Positions 33,226 to 42,364 are shown, counted from the first letter of the stretch. The stretch: DNA of 64,000 bases from JALYTY01 sp964546935 (GCA_964546935.1 CAZJLJ010000010.1:1-64000); one strand, 5' to 3'. The notes: generated by a model not told the origin, from the sequence alone. Numbers and translations: made by a program.

Positions 33226-35523
33226 CTAACTTCGCCAAACGGCCATGGTCAATTTGGGTTTATGGATGATCAATAGAAGACTTGAATAGTCGTCCGTCCA
33301 CGTACGTAGATTTAAGTTCGCTTTAAGACGGTGCCACTGCGGTGCCGAAGCGATTTGCCGCGCATCACGCTCGCTTCTTGCCATGACCACCCACTGTGAG
33401 GCGGACTGCCCTTCGTTCCACCGGCGCGGTGTCAACGCGAGGTCATTATCAATCCACGCCTTCCAGCCGGCCTCGAAGGCTAGATTTCCGAGTACAGGTG
33501 CGAGGTCGAAGTAGCGATTTGATATGTGAAACGCTATCAGGCCATTTTGGCGGACATCTCGCGCGTACAGCTCAAAGGCCTCTCGCGTCAGCATGTGCAC
33601 CGGAGGCTGATCTGACGAATATGCATCCAACACCAGCAAATCAAAAGTGCCCGGTGAGATCCGTGTCAGTTCCAAACGTCCGTCACCGACAATAACGTTT
33701 GCGCTTGGAGCACACGAAGAAAGGTACGAGAAGAGCGCCGTGTTTCTCGCGATCGCCACGACTTCGGGATCGATTTCGATAAACGACCACGCTTCACCGG
33801 GACGTCGATAACAGGCGATAGAGCCTATCCCGAGGCCCACAACGCCGACACGCGTTCCGTGCTGCCGTTCGGCGTGAGCGGCGTCGAAAATCGACTTCAA
33901 CGGCCCGTCATACGAATAGTACGTTAAAGGGATGGTGTTTTGCTTTGGCCTTATGTTTTGGAGTCCATGAATCGTTCCGCCATGAATCAGTTCATGCCAT
34001 CCTAGCGCGTTTTCGACGACCAGCTTGGTCCCAAAGAAATTCCGCTGCGCATCCAGACGTGGGTAGAAATTACGGCTTACGCCGGGCTGGTAGCCAAGTC
34101 GACTCGGCAGAAGGCTTGCGACCAGGAACAATACCGCGATACCCCACGCCAAACGAACGCGATGCCCAACGAATGCGAAGCACGCGATCATTGCCAAAGC
34201 AAATCCGATTTGCATCGCAAGTGCTAATTGAGTCGTGCGGTGCGTTAGTTCGAACAACAGCACCAGCGCGATTCCGAGAAGTACCGGCAGCGCGACATCG
34301 GGAAACCACTCTTTTGCCGAACGGGCCGTTTGCCCAAGCGTCGGGAGAATCGCGCACGCGAGAACAATCGTCAGCGGATACTCTGCAATGGTATGGAAGA
34401 CATTGGGCGCGACTATTGCGTTGAAGATCCCTGCCAGCGCACCGCCGATCGAAAGTAACACGTAAAACTGCGTGAGATGTCGCGTCTGCGGACGAGAGGC
34501 AGCCAGTTCGCCGTGGCAGGTCACCCCGATCAAGAACAACGCAGCAAGATTAAGTACGATGTCGAGCCCAGCGGGCAGTGCAGCACCGAGCAACGCCAGA
34601 AGCACAACTAGCAAAATAGCATACGGCAGAACGCGAGCGACCCGCTGCGGCGTCAAAAACGGCCGCTGCGAAAACGCAATGATGAACGTGAGCAGATAGA
34701 CCCCGAGTGGCAGCGTCCAAAGCAGCGGAATTGGCGCAACGTCGCTGGTGATTCGCGTCGTCATCGCAAGCGAAAGGCTTGCCGGAACGAATGCGAGGCC
34801 GATCCAGCGAAGTCGGCGCAAGAACGTTATGGGTTCTTCTCTTAAAACTTCGATCGTTTTTTCGCATGGCGTACCTACTCCCAGACGCCACGTTGCTGCG
34901 CCGCATGCAGCAAAAAACAGAATCAAGACGAGATATGCGATCGCCCAGATGCGCGTTTGCAGCGTAACGCCGAACAGCGGTTCCAGAAGAACCGGATAAA
35001 TTGCAAGCCCAAAGAGGCTCCCGGCGTTGCTTGCGGCGTAGAGAAAATACGGGTCAGCGCTATTTTTATGACCGAGCCGCGCGAACCAACTTTGCAACAG
35101 CGGACTCGTCGCCGAGATCACTAAGAACGGCAAACCTGCGCCGGCGAATAATGTTGCGAGCGCGAAAGCCACAGGATGAGCGATTGCATCCGCGTCGCCT
35201 GCACCCACCCGAAACGGCAACACGATAAGAGCGAGAACGGCCAGACCAATATGCACGAGCGGTTGTACGTGCAACGGTACACTGGTGCGCAAGAAGTGTG
35301 CGAACAGATAGCCCGCTAGTAGCGCGACCTGAAAGAATACGACTACGACGCTCCATACTGCGGGCGCGCCACCGAGCAGCGGCAACAACATCTTTGCGTA
35401 CATGGGTTGGATCGCGAATAGGAGCGCCGCACTCAAAGCTACGGTGAAGCCGAAGAGTGCAACGAGCCAATCGGATGCAGATATCTCAAAGTAGGAGGCC
35501 CGAACATCAAGACTTCTCATCAA
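33226..35523 (-). CDS. Membrane protein fused to a spermidine-synthase-like domain
   Basis: The 765 residues start with about 14 hydrophobic helices (1-500; for example LVALFGFTVALSAALLFAIQ and AVWSVVVVFFQVALLAGYLF). A soluble SAM-type Rossmann domain follows at about 540-720: VGVVGLGIGSIACYRRPGE, FIEIDPEVVAIARN, NVIVGDGRLELTRI and LLVLDAYSSDQPPVHMLTREAF. The last segment resembles the polyamine synthase gate and keeps the catalytic Asp position. Such fusions are widespread but have no firm function. Here the gene is embedded near the end of a Tad pilus operon between two paralogous small membrane proteins. Confidence 0.85.
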   Translation of the reverse strand: MMRSLDVRASYFEISASDWLVALFGFTVALSAALLFAIQPMYAKMLLPLLGGAPAVWSVVVVFFQVALLAGYLFAHFLRTSVPLHVQPLVHIGLAVLALIVLPFRVGAGDADAIAHPVAFALATLFAGAGLPFLVISATSPLLQSWFARLGHKNSADPYFLYAASNAGSLFGLAIYPVLLEPLFGVTLQTRIWAIAYLVLILFFAACGAATWRLGVGTPCEKTIEVLREEPITFLRRLRWIGLAFVPASLSLAMTTRITSDVAPIPLLWTLPLGVYLLTFIIAFSQRPFLTPQRVARVLPYAILLVVLLALLGAALPAGLDIVLNLAALFLIGVTCHGELAASRPQTRHLTQFYVLLSIGGALAGIFNAIVAPNVFHTIAEYPLTIVLACAILPTLGQTARSAKEWFPDVALPVLLGIALVLLFELTHRTTQLALAMQIGFALAMIACFAFVGHRVRLAWGIAVLFLVASLLPSRLGYQPGVSRNFYPRLDAQRNFFGTKLVVENALGWHELIHGGTIHGLQNIRPKQNTIPLTYYSYDGPLKSIFDAAHAERQHGTRVGVVGLGIGSIACYRRPGEAWSFIEIDPEVVAIARNTALFSYLSSCAPSANVIVGDGRLELTRISPGTFDLLVLDAYSSDQPPVHMLTREAFELYARDVRQNGLIAFHISNRYFDLAPVLGNLAFEAGWKAWIDNDLALTPRRWNEGQSASQWVVMARSERDARQIASAPQWHRLKANLNLRTWTDDYSSLLLIIHKPKLTMAVWRS

Positions 35524-35544
35524 CCCTCACGTTTACTTACACGG

Positions 35545-35793
35545 CTAACGCCGAAGAGCTCGGTAACAGCACTGTCTTGCGATCCGCGCGGCAAAACCAA
35601 TAAGCGATAATTGCAGGTACATCGAAAGCAGAACAAAGGCCAGTAGTGTAATATCCGTAACAAGCAGCATCACCGGAAAAAGTACATTAGTGGCCGTTTC
35701 AGCACCGTACAGCACATAACGCTGAAACGGAACGATAAAAAAGTAAACGGCTAGATCACTGAATAGCACGAAGCCGACACGTTGCTTCATCAC
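35545..35793 (-). CDS. Small membrane protein, paralog of the one at 32932
   Basis: The 82 residues have two helices (GFVLFSDLAVYFFIVPF and VLFPVMLLVTDITLLAFVLL) with FQRYVLYGAE between. It shares the PFQRY motif and overall layout with the protein at 32932-33222. It begins 4 bases after the stop of the upstream anchored protein and ends 21 bases before the spermidine-synthase-like gene, so it is part of the operon. Not recognised as a named family. Confidence 0.7.
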   Translation of the reverse strand: MMKQRVGFVLFSDLAVYFFIVPFQRYVLYGAETATNVLFPVMLLVTDITLLAFVLLSMYLQLSLIGFAARIARQCCYRALRR

Positions 35794-35797
35794 TCGA

Positions 35798-37213
35798 TCA
35801 GCGTGGGGTCACAACCAGTGCTTTTACGACACTCTGCTGCGCAACGCCGTCGGAGAACGTCGCAACGACGAAGTATTTCGTAACCGCTCGCACATTCGGC
35901 GCCGCTAGAGAGAGTGCTCCGTCCGAACCGTCCCCTTCAGCTACTGTAGTTCCAGCGCTATCGGTTAAGGTGATTCGCACGTCGCCGTGCATACCGCCGA
36001 CCCGTACGCTGACGGTGTCACCGGCGGCAGCGACCGTGGAGGATAACGAAAGCGTCGGCGTGCTCGTAGGCATTGATGGCGGCGCAATGGCCGCCTGTGC
36101 TTGGGCAGGCGCCGGCGTGTGGATTTGTTCGGCTGCAAGCACCATCGCCACAAGGGTCTTTTGCGCCTGTTGACCGCCCTGCTGCGCGTGAACCACAACA
36201 CGCATCGTGCGGCCGGCTGCAGCAGCAGGCACGTTCAAGACGGACGAACCCGACGAAGATAGTGGCACTCGCTCCCACGTCGCACCATCCGAGTCGATAA
36301 GGCTTACATCGCCGTCCGTGGTATGCGCCGAATATTTGACCGTGATGGGTGTGCCCGCGTGAACTGCCGGCGGTTCCATGCGGACATCATCGATCAGCGC
36401 CGGTTGCGGCTTCGGCTCTGCTGAAGCCGGCTTTGGGACCGCCATTGCGATCATTGCAACGGTCGCGGACTGCTCCGCACTGGAAAACGGGCTACGGATA
36501 CGCACGCGCACGGTGTACGGTGAACCGCTGGGTTCTGCTGGAAGCGCAAATCGTAAGATTCCGCTCTTATCGGAAGCAATGCCGGCAGAGATTTGCACGC
36601 CGTTTCTGGAGGTGAATGAATACTCAATGTTGCCGTATCCGGATGCCTCGTACGGAACTGCGATGGAGCTCCCGGCATAAGCTCTTTCCGGCGCGGTGAG
36701 GGGCGCTACGCGGGGAGTCATTGCGCCCGCCGTTCCTGCAACTACCAACGGCAAGAACGCGGCCGCGCCCCAGCGCAACCAATTGCGGCGCGGCGGAGGC
36801 GGCGGAAGCGCTTCAACCGTAAAATACGTATCTTCTGAAATGACTTCCACTACGGCGCGTTCAAACCGGCCCGTAATGTCGAGCCGTACGGGGACGTAGT
36901 CGTCGCGCATTGCGTACGGTGCGACCTTGAATGTCAGTGGCGAGGCGCTTCGCTGGGTGCCATCACGAAGTATGCACGAGAGCTGAGCCTGCACCGGAGA
37001 AGCGCTATCGTTCAAAATACGAAGTGCGTACGTCGCGATTTGAATTTTGGGATCGTATCCAACGTACGCTAGAAACGCGGCAACTTTGCCGGTCGAGACG
37101 GCGACTTGCGCCTGCGATCCAAAGGGCAATTCATGGACGCTCTGTGCGAGCATCCGGTTTAGCGGTGCCGGTGCAACTGCAACTATTTCAGATTGCAATT
37201 TCCGGGACTCCAA
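35798..37213 (-). CDS. Membrane-anchored protein with extracytoplasmic beta-sandwich repeats
   Basis: The 471 residues split into a cytoplasmic N-part (about 1-145) with a beta domain (KIQIATYALRILNDSASPVQ), one helix at about 150-170 (WGAAAFLPLVVAGTAGAM) preceded by PPPPPRRNW, and an external part with three Ig-like segments (IAVPYEASGYGNIEYSFTS; ITVKYSAHTTDGDVSLIDSD; VSVRVGGMHGDVRITLTDS) separated by Ala/Pro linkers. The start overlaps the TadE-like gene by 31 bp; an ATG at 37153 is an alternative. A role in pilus assembly or surface exposure is inferred from operon position only. Confidence 0.75.
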   Translation of the reverse strand: MESRKLQSEIVAVAPAPLNRMLAQSVHELPFGSQAQVAVSTGKVAAFLAYVGYDPKIQIATYALRILNDSASPVQAQLSCILRDGTQRSASPLTFKVAPYAMRDDYVPVRLDITGRFERAVVEVISEDTYFTVEALPPPPPRRNWLRWGAAAFLPLVVAGTAGAMTPRVAPLTAPERAYAGSSIAVPYEASGYGNIEYSFTSRNGVQISAGIASDKSGILRFALPAEPSGSPYTVRVRIRSPFSSAEQSATVAMIAMAVPKPASAEPKPQPALIDDVRMEPPAVHAGTPITVKYSAHTTDGDVSLIDSDGATWERVPLSSSGSSVLNVPAAAAGRTMRVVVHAQQGGQQAQKTLVAMVLAAEQIHTPAPAQAQAAIAPPSMPTSTPTLSLSSTVAAAGDTVSVRVGGMHGDVRITLTDSAGTTVAEGDGSDGALSLAAPNVRAVTKYFVVATFSDGVAQQSVVKALVVTPR

Positions 37214-37830
37214 CCGGTCGGCAACGTAACGGTTTCAGTTGCAGTCAACAAATCGTGCACTTCGTTACTTGTCTTTGAGATGCACGCGAGAATTGCAGCC
37301 GGCCAAGCAGCGTGCACCCATGGCAGCGATGCGGTTCTCGTTGAAGGGCCGCCACCACCGCTAACATCCATCGCGTACGTGTTGGGAATCACGGCTATAG
37401 AAGGTCTGGCTGAAACGCTCACATTTCCAGCAGTGAGATAGCGCGCCATTAGGAATGAAGCTCCGCCGAGATCTTTCGTCTGCAGGCTGCAATTAGATGT
37501 CGAGTAGGCGGGGTCGGGATTCCAAAACGCGTCACTCGCATCCCCGGTTGGCAACGGAGCGCCGTTGCTCAGTAGCGTCGTGGGCGGCGCTGGGCACACT
37601 TTAGAATTGATAACGCCGTTGTAAACGTTGCTCGCGCTATACGCGGGCCCCGAATTCAACGCAAACAGATTTAGGGCGCCATAGCGAACCGTCAATTGCA
37701 ATCGTGCATTCATGGTACCAAGATTGCAGTAGTAAACGACACCAAAAAGTGCCAGCAGCACGATCGGGAGACAAATCGCCGTCTCAATGAGCGTTTGGCC
37801 GCGAGAGCGGCCCATCAACCGTTTGTGCAT
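37183..37830 (-). CDS. TadE-like minor pseudopilin
   Basis: From ATG 37830 there are 215 residues. The N-terminus RGQTLIETAICLPIVLLALF is a TadE-type prepilin helix with the Glu five residues into the hydrophobic segment. The remainder is a Ser/Pro-rich domain with single Cys residues (NSKVCPAPP, SNCSLQT, ILACISK, GNCNLK). TadE and TadF proteins are processed by prepilin peptidase and needed for Flp pilus assembly. The start overlaps the end of the TadG-like gene by 16 bp. An upstream ATG at 37908 would extend into that gene. Confidence 0.78.
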   Translation of the reverse strand: MHKRLMGRSRGQTLIETAICLPIVLLALFGVVYYCNLGTMNARLQLTVRYGALNLFALNSGPAYSASNVYNGVINSKVCPAPPTTLLSNGAPLPTGDASDAFWNPDPAYSTSNCSLQTKDLGGASFLMARYLTAGNVSVSARPSIAVIPNTYAMDVSGGGGPSTRTASLPWVHAAWPAAILACISKTSNEVHDLLTATETVTLPTGWSPGNCNLK

Positions 37831-38750
37831 CCGTAGTCTCCGGAAGCAAGTCCTCCGCCTGCGCCCTTTCCTGAAGCGAACGGCTTTATCGTCGCGGATT
37901 GGTACCAATCCAAGTCAACGGTCAGATGCGAATAGTCAACCACGAAATGTTGTAGGTCATTGGTACCGGCAGGATCCTCGTTCTTCTGATACGGGTTCCC
38001 CGAACTGGGGTTGTTTGTACTCGGAATAAAATACTCACTGTAGCCCGAAGGAGATCCGGGCGGCGGCGAGCCGCTTGGCACAACTGGGATTGCCATTGCG
38101 GCCGCACGTCCCAGCGCTTGAAACGTTGCCCCGCCCGCAAGTCCCATTAACATCGGTGCAAAATACGATACGTTGCGGCACGCAACGATATCGACTTCAC
38201 GAATCGAGTTCTTCTTCTTTCCGTTTCCCTTGCCGTTATTTACACTCGTCGTGGCGAGCGTCGTATATGTAAAAGCGGAATCGAAGCCGCCGAGTGCTGC
38301 GACGGCCTTCTTTTCATCAGCTTGCTGTCCACCTTCGGTATAATTATCCGCCTCTTGCAACACCTTATACAGATTGCTGTACGCACTTAGAGCCTGCGTA
38401 TATTCTGCGCCGAGGCTCGCATAAATCGTAGCGCATGACGGCGTTCCGCTAGTGGTGCATCCAATTTTATTGATAGCGTTCAGCATCGCCTGATTCAGAT
38501 AACGAAGACGATATTCATCGACAGCACCTGCGTAAAGCAGTACCGATTCTTGATTGGCAACGTTCATCGTTGGCGATAGGGCGACGGCCGCAGCCGAGTC
38601 GGCCGCATTTTGGGCATGGATTTGCCAGCCAATGGTATTGGCGTAGCTCACTAAGAAAAACATGGCTGCCAAAACAGCGAGTATGGACATCGCCCAGAAT
38701 GGCAGCGTCTGGCCCCGTTGCCCGTTCAACACGAGGACTGCGTGCCCCAT
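37815..38750 (-). CDS. TadG-like pilus-assembly protein
   Basis: The 311 residues begin QRGQTLPFWAMSILAVLAAM with a single helix and then GWQIHAQNAADSAAAVALS, the TadG_N pattern (an R-G-Q-T motif, helix, then an Ala-rich A-x-D-A-A-A-L segment). The rest lacks the von Willebrand A domain of long TadG proteins and ends with a Gly/Pro/Asn-rich region (PVVPSGSPPPGSPSGYSEYF). It overlaps the flanking genes by 16 and 25 bp. A surface or inner-membrane anchor role is usual for TadG. Confidence 0.78.
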   Translation of the reverse strand: MGHAVLVLNGQRGQTLPFWAMSILAVLAAMFFLVSYANTIGWQIHAQNAADSAAAVALSPTMNVANQESVLLYAGAVDEYRLRYLNQAMLNAINKIGCTTSGTPSCATIYASLGAEYTQALSAYSNLYKVLQEADNYTEGGQQADEKKAVAALGGFDSAFTYTTLATTSVNNGKGNGKKKNSIREVDIVACRNVSYFAPMLMGLAGGATFQALGRAAAMAIPVVPSGSPPPGSPSGYSEYFIPSTNNPSSGNPYQKNEDPAGTNDLQHFVVDYSHLTVDLDWYQSATIKPFASGKGAGGGLASGDYGCTNG

Positions 38751-39463
38751 TTGTTGGAGGTATCGAAGCTGTAGAGATTAGCCTCTTGATAGCCGTTGCC
38801 AAAGTTGGTGGATCCAGGATCGTAAATTGACTTCCATACGCCCGCCGTCGCGGGATATACGGTCGGGAAATAACCACCGCCGTATGGCTCAAAATAAGTT
38901 GGCCGGCAATTCCACTCCGCAAACTGTCCGTTTTTACCGTTGCCGTTGCCATCGATGTTGTCGAACTGCGCCAGATAAATCGTCCTGGACGAGCAATTTG
39001 TCCTGTTCGCATTCTGGAAAACGCAGTAGTTCACCAACGATGCCTGAACCGCGAAACCGCTATTGGTACTACCGGTATTTGGTAATATATTTGCCAGAAT
39101 CGGTTCGATGTCGCCCGCAACCGTGCGGATGTTAGGGTTTGCGCCCGGCACCAGCATTAAACCACCGGCGTTTTGATCGACGATCACCTGAATGAAATTT
39201 GTCTGCGGATTGGTTAATGTAAACTTGCTGGCGGGTAATCCCGGAAAGCCCTTTTGTGCGACCGAATAACCATAGGTCTGGTCAGCGGCCTGCCCATTGG
39301 AGTTGATCGACGCTGCATGAGCGCCAATGAATGCCGCGCCCTCCGAAGTAGCTTGATAATAACCGGCCATCGCAAGCTGCATAGCGCCGAGTATGATAAC
39401 CAGCACCATTGACAGCACGATCGCCGTTTCAATCATTGCGGCGCCGCGAACTTTGCTTGTCAT
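38726..39463 (-). CDS. TadE-like minor pseudopilin 2
   Basis: The 245 residues start VRGAAMIETAIVLSMVLVII, a TadE helix with Glu at position 5 of the mature segment. The external part is rich in Asn and Gly and has four Cys (NYCVFQ, RTNCSSRT, EWNCRP, QSSC at the end). The start codon overlaps the Flp stop by 4 bases (ATGA), a sign of coupled translation. Confidence 0.8.
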   Translation of the reverse strand: MTSKVRGAAMIETAIVLSMVLVIILGAMQLAMAGYYQATSEGAAFIGAHAASINSNGQAADQTYGYSVAQKGFPGLPASKFTLTNPQTNFIQVIVDQNAGGLMLVPGANPNIRTVAGDIEPILANILPNTGSTNSGFAVQASLVNYCVFQNANRTNCSSRTIYLAQFDNIDGNGNGKNGQFAEWNCRPTYFEPYGGGYFPTVYPATAGVWKSIYDPGSTNFGNGYQEANLYSFDTSNKWGTQSSC

Positions 39464-39645
39464 GGATTAGTCTGTGCTATGGATGTGAGGCCATTTGCAG
39501 TATTAGTTAACGTCGTCCCGCATTTGTTCGCAATTGCGGCTAGGATAGCAATCGAAGGAGCTGCCAACAACGCCGCAATGACCCCATACTCGACCATAGA
39601 GCCCGCGGACTCGTCTGCTAGGAGATCAATGAGAACATCTTTCAT
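39460..39645 (-). CDS. Flp-type pilin (minus arm)
   Basis: The 61 residues have the Flp signature DESAGSMVEYGVIAALLAAP: a Gly followed by S-M-V-E-Y, with prepilin peptidase cleavage expected after the Gly and the conserved Glu-Tyr at positions 4-5 of the mature pilin. The tail TNTANGLTSIAQTNP differs from the three plus-arm pilins, as does a Cys in ANKCGTT. It lies 7 bases upstream of nothing but the secretin stop on the same strand, second in the minus-arm operon. Confidence 0.88.
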   Translation of the reverse strand: MKDVLIDLLADESAGSMVEYGVIAALLAAPSIAILAAIANKCGTTLTNTANGLTSIAQTNP

Positions 39646-39652
39646 GTAATCA

Positions 39653-41077
39653 TTACCTTGTGATGACTTCCGGCGTCATGACGAACACGACATCAGTGTG
39701 TTGGCTTTGGTATTTAACATCGCGAAAAAGTTTTCCGAGAACAGGGATGTCGCCGAGAAATGGCACTTTGGTATAGGTCCTCGTATCGATTCGGCGCACT
39801 AGCCCGCCCATAACAATGGACTCGCCCGGCTGCGTGATGATATCCGTTGAAAGCGTGCTCACTTTAAGAGCCGGGATCACGAAACCGCTCTCGACTACCG
39901 CATTTGTGAAATCGAGATCAGAAATTTCGGGGTTAATCTTTGCTTCGACGGCGCCGTTACCAAGCAGAATCGGCGTAACGTTCAGCTTCACCCCGAAGTC
40001 TTTGTACTGCACGCTGATTTGCTCCGGTCCACTTGCGTACGGGATTGGGATCTGACCACCGACCAAGAATGTCGCCGGCGACCCGGGCATCGTCACCAGG
40101 TTCGGTGACGACAACAACCGAGCATGGCCCTGTTGAAGCAACAAATTGAGCGTTGGTGCGAGCGTAATGCTGCGGAAGAACGGCGCGTTCGTTAATGCTT
40201 TTCCGAGACCGGTTGGTGATTCAACGATCGGATAGCTCGGGCTATTTTCGATGACGTACGTGCCGTCCGGTAGAAAGCGAGCGCGCTGCATTAGAAGGCC
40301 GATGTCCTTCATGGCTGTTTCATCGACTTCGAGCACATATACTTTGACATCAATTTGGCTGGTCGTATCCGTGCTGATGCGATCGATGATCTTTCCCTCG
40401 CTCGAAAGGTATTGCCCGGCGAGCCCACGGGCCTGATTCAGAATCGCCTGCTCCGTAGCAGCGTCATGCACGTGGCCGCTGACAATGACGTTTCCTTTGA
40501 GATCCATGTCAACGCGAATATCTTTGCCGCCAGGGATGCTTGCGACGTCGTGCTGCAACTCACCGATGGGGTGTGCGACCGTGACCGCGTTCACCAACAC
40601 ATCCTTCTGCTGCTTTGCAAACTCTTCGAAGCGCGAGAGAATATCCGCAATCGCTTGAAAATGCGCGCCGTCCGAGACGGTTCCTCGGACGACGACGGAA
40701 TGGCTAAAACTGGCGACTTGAACGTTCGGATCGGTGATGGACGTCCGCAGCATCTGCGCCAGGTCGTCCATGACTTGCTCGGTCACCGTTACCTCGTAGG
40801 TTGAACGGCCCTCCGACGTCCACACGTAGACCGTCGTGTGTCCGGGCGCCTTACCGTTGACGAGAATTTGCGAATTGGCGACCGGTACGACTCCTGCAAT
40901 CCGCCCGTCGCCGACCGCAACACGTGATAGCCCGCGAGCCGGCAGCAAAACGGAGTGCCCTGATTGCACCGAGATAAGAGAAACGGTCTCTGAGCGCGCT
41001 GGGGCGACAAAGGCACTAATCGCCAAAGTACAGCTCAGTACAAAGGCGATGAGCGGATTGTATAGCGGTAAGCGCAT
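39653..41077 (-). CDS. Tad-type secretin (CpaC/RcpA)
   Basis: The outer-membrane channel for Flp pili. The 474 residues have a signal peptide (LIAFVLSCTLAISAFVAPARS), an N-terminal BON-like/pilus-specific domain (LPARGLSRVAVGDGRIAGVV, GHTTVYVWTSEGRSTYEV), an N1-like domain, and the secretin core: LNLLLQQGHARLLSSPNLVT, FLVGGQIPIPYA, VKLNVTPILLGNGAVEAKIN and GESIVMGGLVRR, ending FLGDIPVLGKLFRDVKYQSQ. It is the first gene of the minus arm, divergent from the plus arm. Confidence 0.94.
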   Translation of the reverse strand: MRLPLYNPLIAFVLSCTLAISAFVAPARSETVSLISVQSGHSVLLPARGLSRVAVGDGRIAGVVPVANSQILVNGKAPGHTTVYVWTSEGRSTYEVTVTEQVMDDLAQMLRTSITDPNVQVASFSHSVVVRGTVSDGAHFQAIADILSRFEEFAKQQKDVLVNAVTVAHPIGELQHDVASIPGGKDIRVDMDLKGNVIVSGHVHDAATEQAILNQARGLAGQYLSSEGKIIDRISTDTTSQIDVKVYVLEVDETAMKDIGLLMQRARFLPDGTYVIENSPSYPIVESPTGLGKALTNAPFFRSITLAPTLNLLLQQGHARLLSSPNLVTMPGSPATFLVGGQIPIPYASGPEQISVQYKDFGVKLNVTPILLGNGAVEAKINPEISDLDFTNAVVESGFVIPALKVSTLSTDIITQPGESIVMGGLVRRIDTRTYTKVPFLGDIPVLGKLFRDVKYQSQHTDVVFVMTPEVITR

Positions 41078-41240
41078 CCGAGCCTCCTGTTTGAGGTTGC
41101 ATTATGGCACGCGAGAAAGGCGTTAATGCGCTAACGCTAATTGACGTTCAGTCAAGAATCGCGTGAACGGCACACGCAACCCTTGCACCAGAGAATTGCA
41201 CAATGGCATGATGCACGCACCGAATGAGGCGGAGGTTTCG
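41078..41240. promoter_or_regulatory. Divergent control region of the Tad locus with two inverted repeats
   Basis: The region separates the two arms of the pilus locus. It holds gcgttaatgcgctaacgc (41120-41137, a palindrome with arms of 6) and ttgacgttcagtcaa (41141-41155, arms of 5). Both are 4 bases apart and look like dimeric operator sites. No confident -35/-10 pair can be named without a model for this lineage. Confidence 0.5.
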
Positions 41241-41939
41241 ATGCGCTGGTTTTCTGCTACGGTCGCGTTCGCTCTGGCTGTGTTTCCAAACGTTGCGACC
41301 GCCCAAGATGCCGGGGTTTCGCTATCGACGGTTGCTGCTCGCGACGGTTACAGGCTTCAGTGGCTGCTTCCGGATCGAGCTGCGGCGCTCTATCGGCCGG
41401 GCGTGGTTATCGTGCTTCGCCCCGGGTCGTTGCTCTACGACGTTAACGACCGCGTAGAAGCCTCGGACGTAGCACCGCGTTACGTAAACGGTGACATGAT
41501 CGTCTCGCAGCATTTTGTCACACGCCTTCGAGAATTGGCTTTGGCTCGCGTGCCGGCGCGAAATGAACAACCCAGCGCCGAATCTTCTGTCGCTTCCAAT
41601 TTTCGAGGTGCGTTGTCGGTTCAGATGCAGCCGCTTCACGGCGATGAAGCCGTAACGGTGAGCGGTCAGGCCCCCGCGGGTGCGCCGGTAACGCTGACCA
41701 TGCTGGCGACGATCTCGTCAGATATTCCGACGATCGTCGTGAGTCGCGCAGACGTACAGCCCGACGTAAACGGACATTTTTCAGCGCGCGTTCCAATCGC
41801 GTCCGATTACTACCCGGGCAGCACCTTGCGCGTGCTCGCAACGTCGGCGCCTGGTGTAACACCGGCCACGGCCGAGGTCACCGTAGGGCCGCCGAACGCT
41901 GATCTGACGCTCCCGGCCGATCAGTGGCCGCCGCGTTGA
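41241..41939 (+). CDS. Secreted protein with a copper-amine-oxidase-N-like stalk domain
   Basis: From ATG 41241, 5 bases after ggagg, there are 232 residues. A signal peptide (ATVAFALAVFPNVATAQD) is followed by VVIVLRPGSLLYDVNDRVEA, then PRYVNGDMIVSQHFVTRLRE, the pattern of stalk domains found at the N-terminus of copper amine oxidases and many surface proteins. The second half is a beta domain (GDEAVTVSGQAPAGAPVTLT, GHFSARVPIASDYYPGSTLR). It is the first gene of the plus arm, just upstream of the pilins. Role in the pilus system unknown. Confidence 0.7.
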   Translation: MRWFSATVAFALAVFPNVATAQDAGVSLSTVAARDGYRLQWLLPDRAAALYRPGVVIVLRPGSLLYDVNDRVEASDVAPRYVNGDMIVSQHFVTRLRELALARVPARNEQPSAESSVASNFRGALSVQMQPLHGDEAVTVSGQAPAGAPVTLTMLATISSDIPTIVVSRADVQPDVNGHFSARVPIASDYYPGSTLRVLATSAPGVTPATAEVTVGPPNADLTLPADQWPPR

Positions 41940-41994
41940 TCGTTCCGCCACCGCACTACAAGCTGCTGACTGATCTATTCGAGAGGAATAAGAA

Positions 41995-42159
41995 ATGACA
42001 ATGACTCTGCAAGCGCTTCTTCGCGACGAAGAAGGGGCAACAATGGTTGAGTACGGCATCATGGTTGCCTTAATTGCCGCCATCTCCATTGGCGCTATCC
42101 AAATCCTCGGGACAAAAGTCCTCAAGGCGTTCACGACAATCAATGGCGTGATGCCGTAA
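41995..42159 (+). CDS. flp: Flp pilin 1 (plus arm)
   Basis: A 54-residue pilin. RDEEGATMVEYGIMVALIAA contains the processing site (after the Gly) and the Glu-Tyr pair of mature Flp. The start ATG 41995 follows gaggaa. The next gene is nearly identical over most of its length and starts 179 bases later. Flp pilins polymerise into Tad pili after cleavage by the A24 peptidase. Confidence 0.93.
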   Translation: MTMTLQALLRDEEGATMVEYGIMVALIAAISIGAIQILGTKVLKAFTTINGVMP

Positions 42160-42173
42160 GGCGGGAATACGAA

Positions 42174-42338
42174 ATGAGGAATACTCTGCAATATCTTCTT
42201 CGCGACGAAGAAGGCGCAACAATGGTTGAGTACGGCATTATGGTTGCCTTGATCGCCGCGATTTCCATTGGCGCTATCCAAATCCTCGGAGGAAAAGTCC
42301 TCAACGCGTTCACTGCCATCAATGCCGCGATGCCGTAA
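42174..42338 (+). CDS. flp: Flp pilin 2 (plus arm)
   Basis: A 54-residue pilin with the same central segment as pilin 1 (EEGATMVEYGIMVALIAAIS, IGAIQILG). Differences are limited to the leader (MRNTLQYLLR versus MTMTLQALLR) and the tail (GGKVLNAFTAINAAMP versus GTKVLKAFTTINGVMP). The DNA is nearly identical through the middle, so this is a recent tandem duplication or is kept alike by gene conversion. Confidence 0.93.
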   Translation: MRNTLQYLLRDEEGATMVEYGIMVALIAAISIGAIQILGGKVLNAFTAINAAMP

Positions 42339-42364
42339 CCCGAGAATCGAAACACAGTTCTTCC

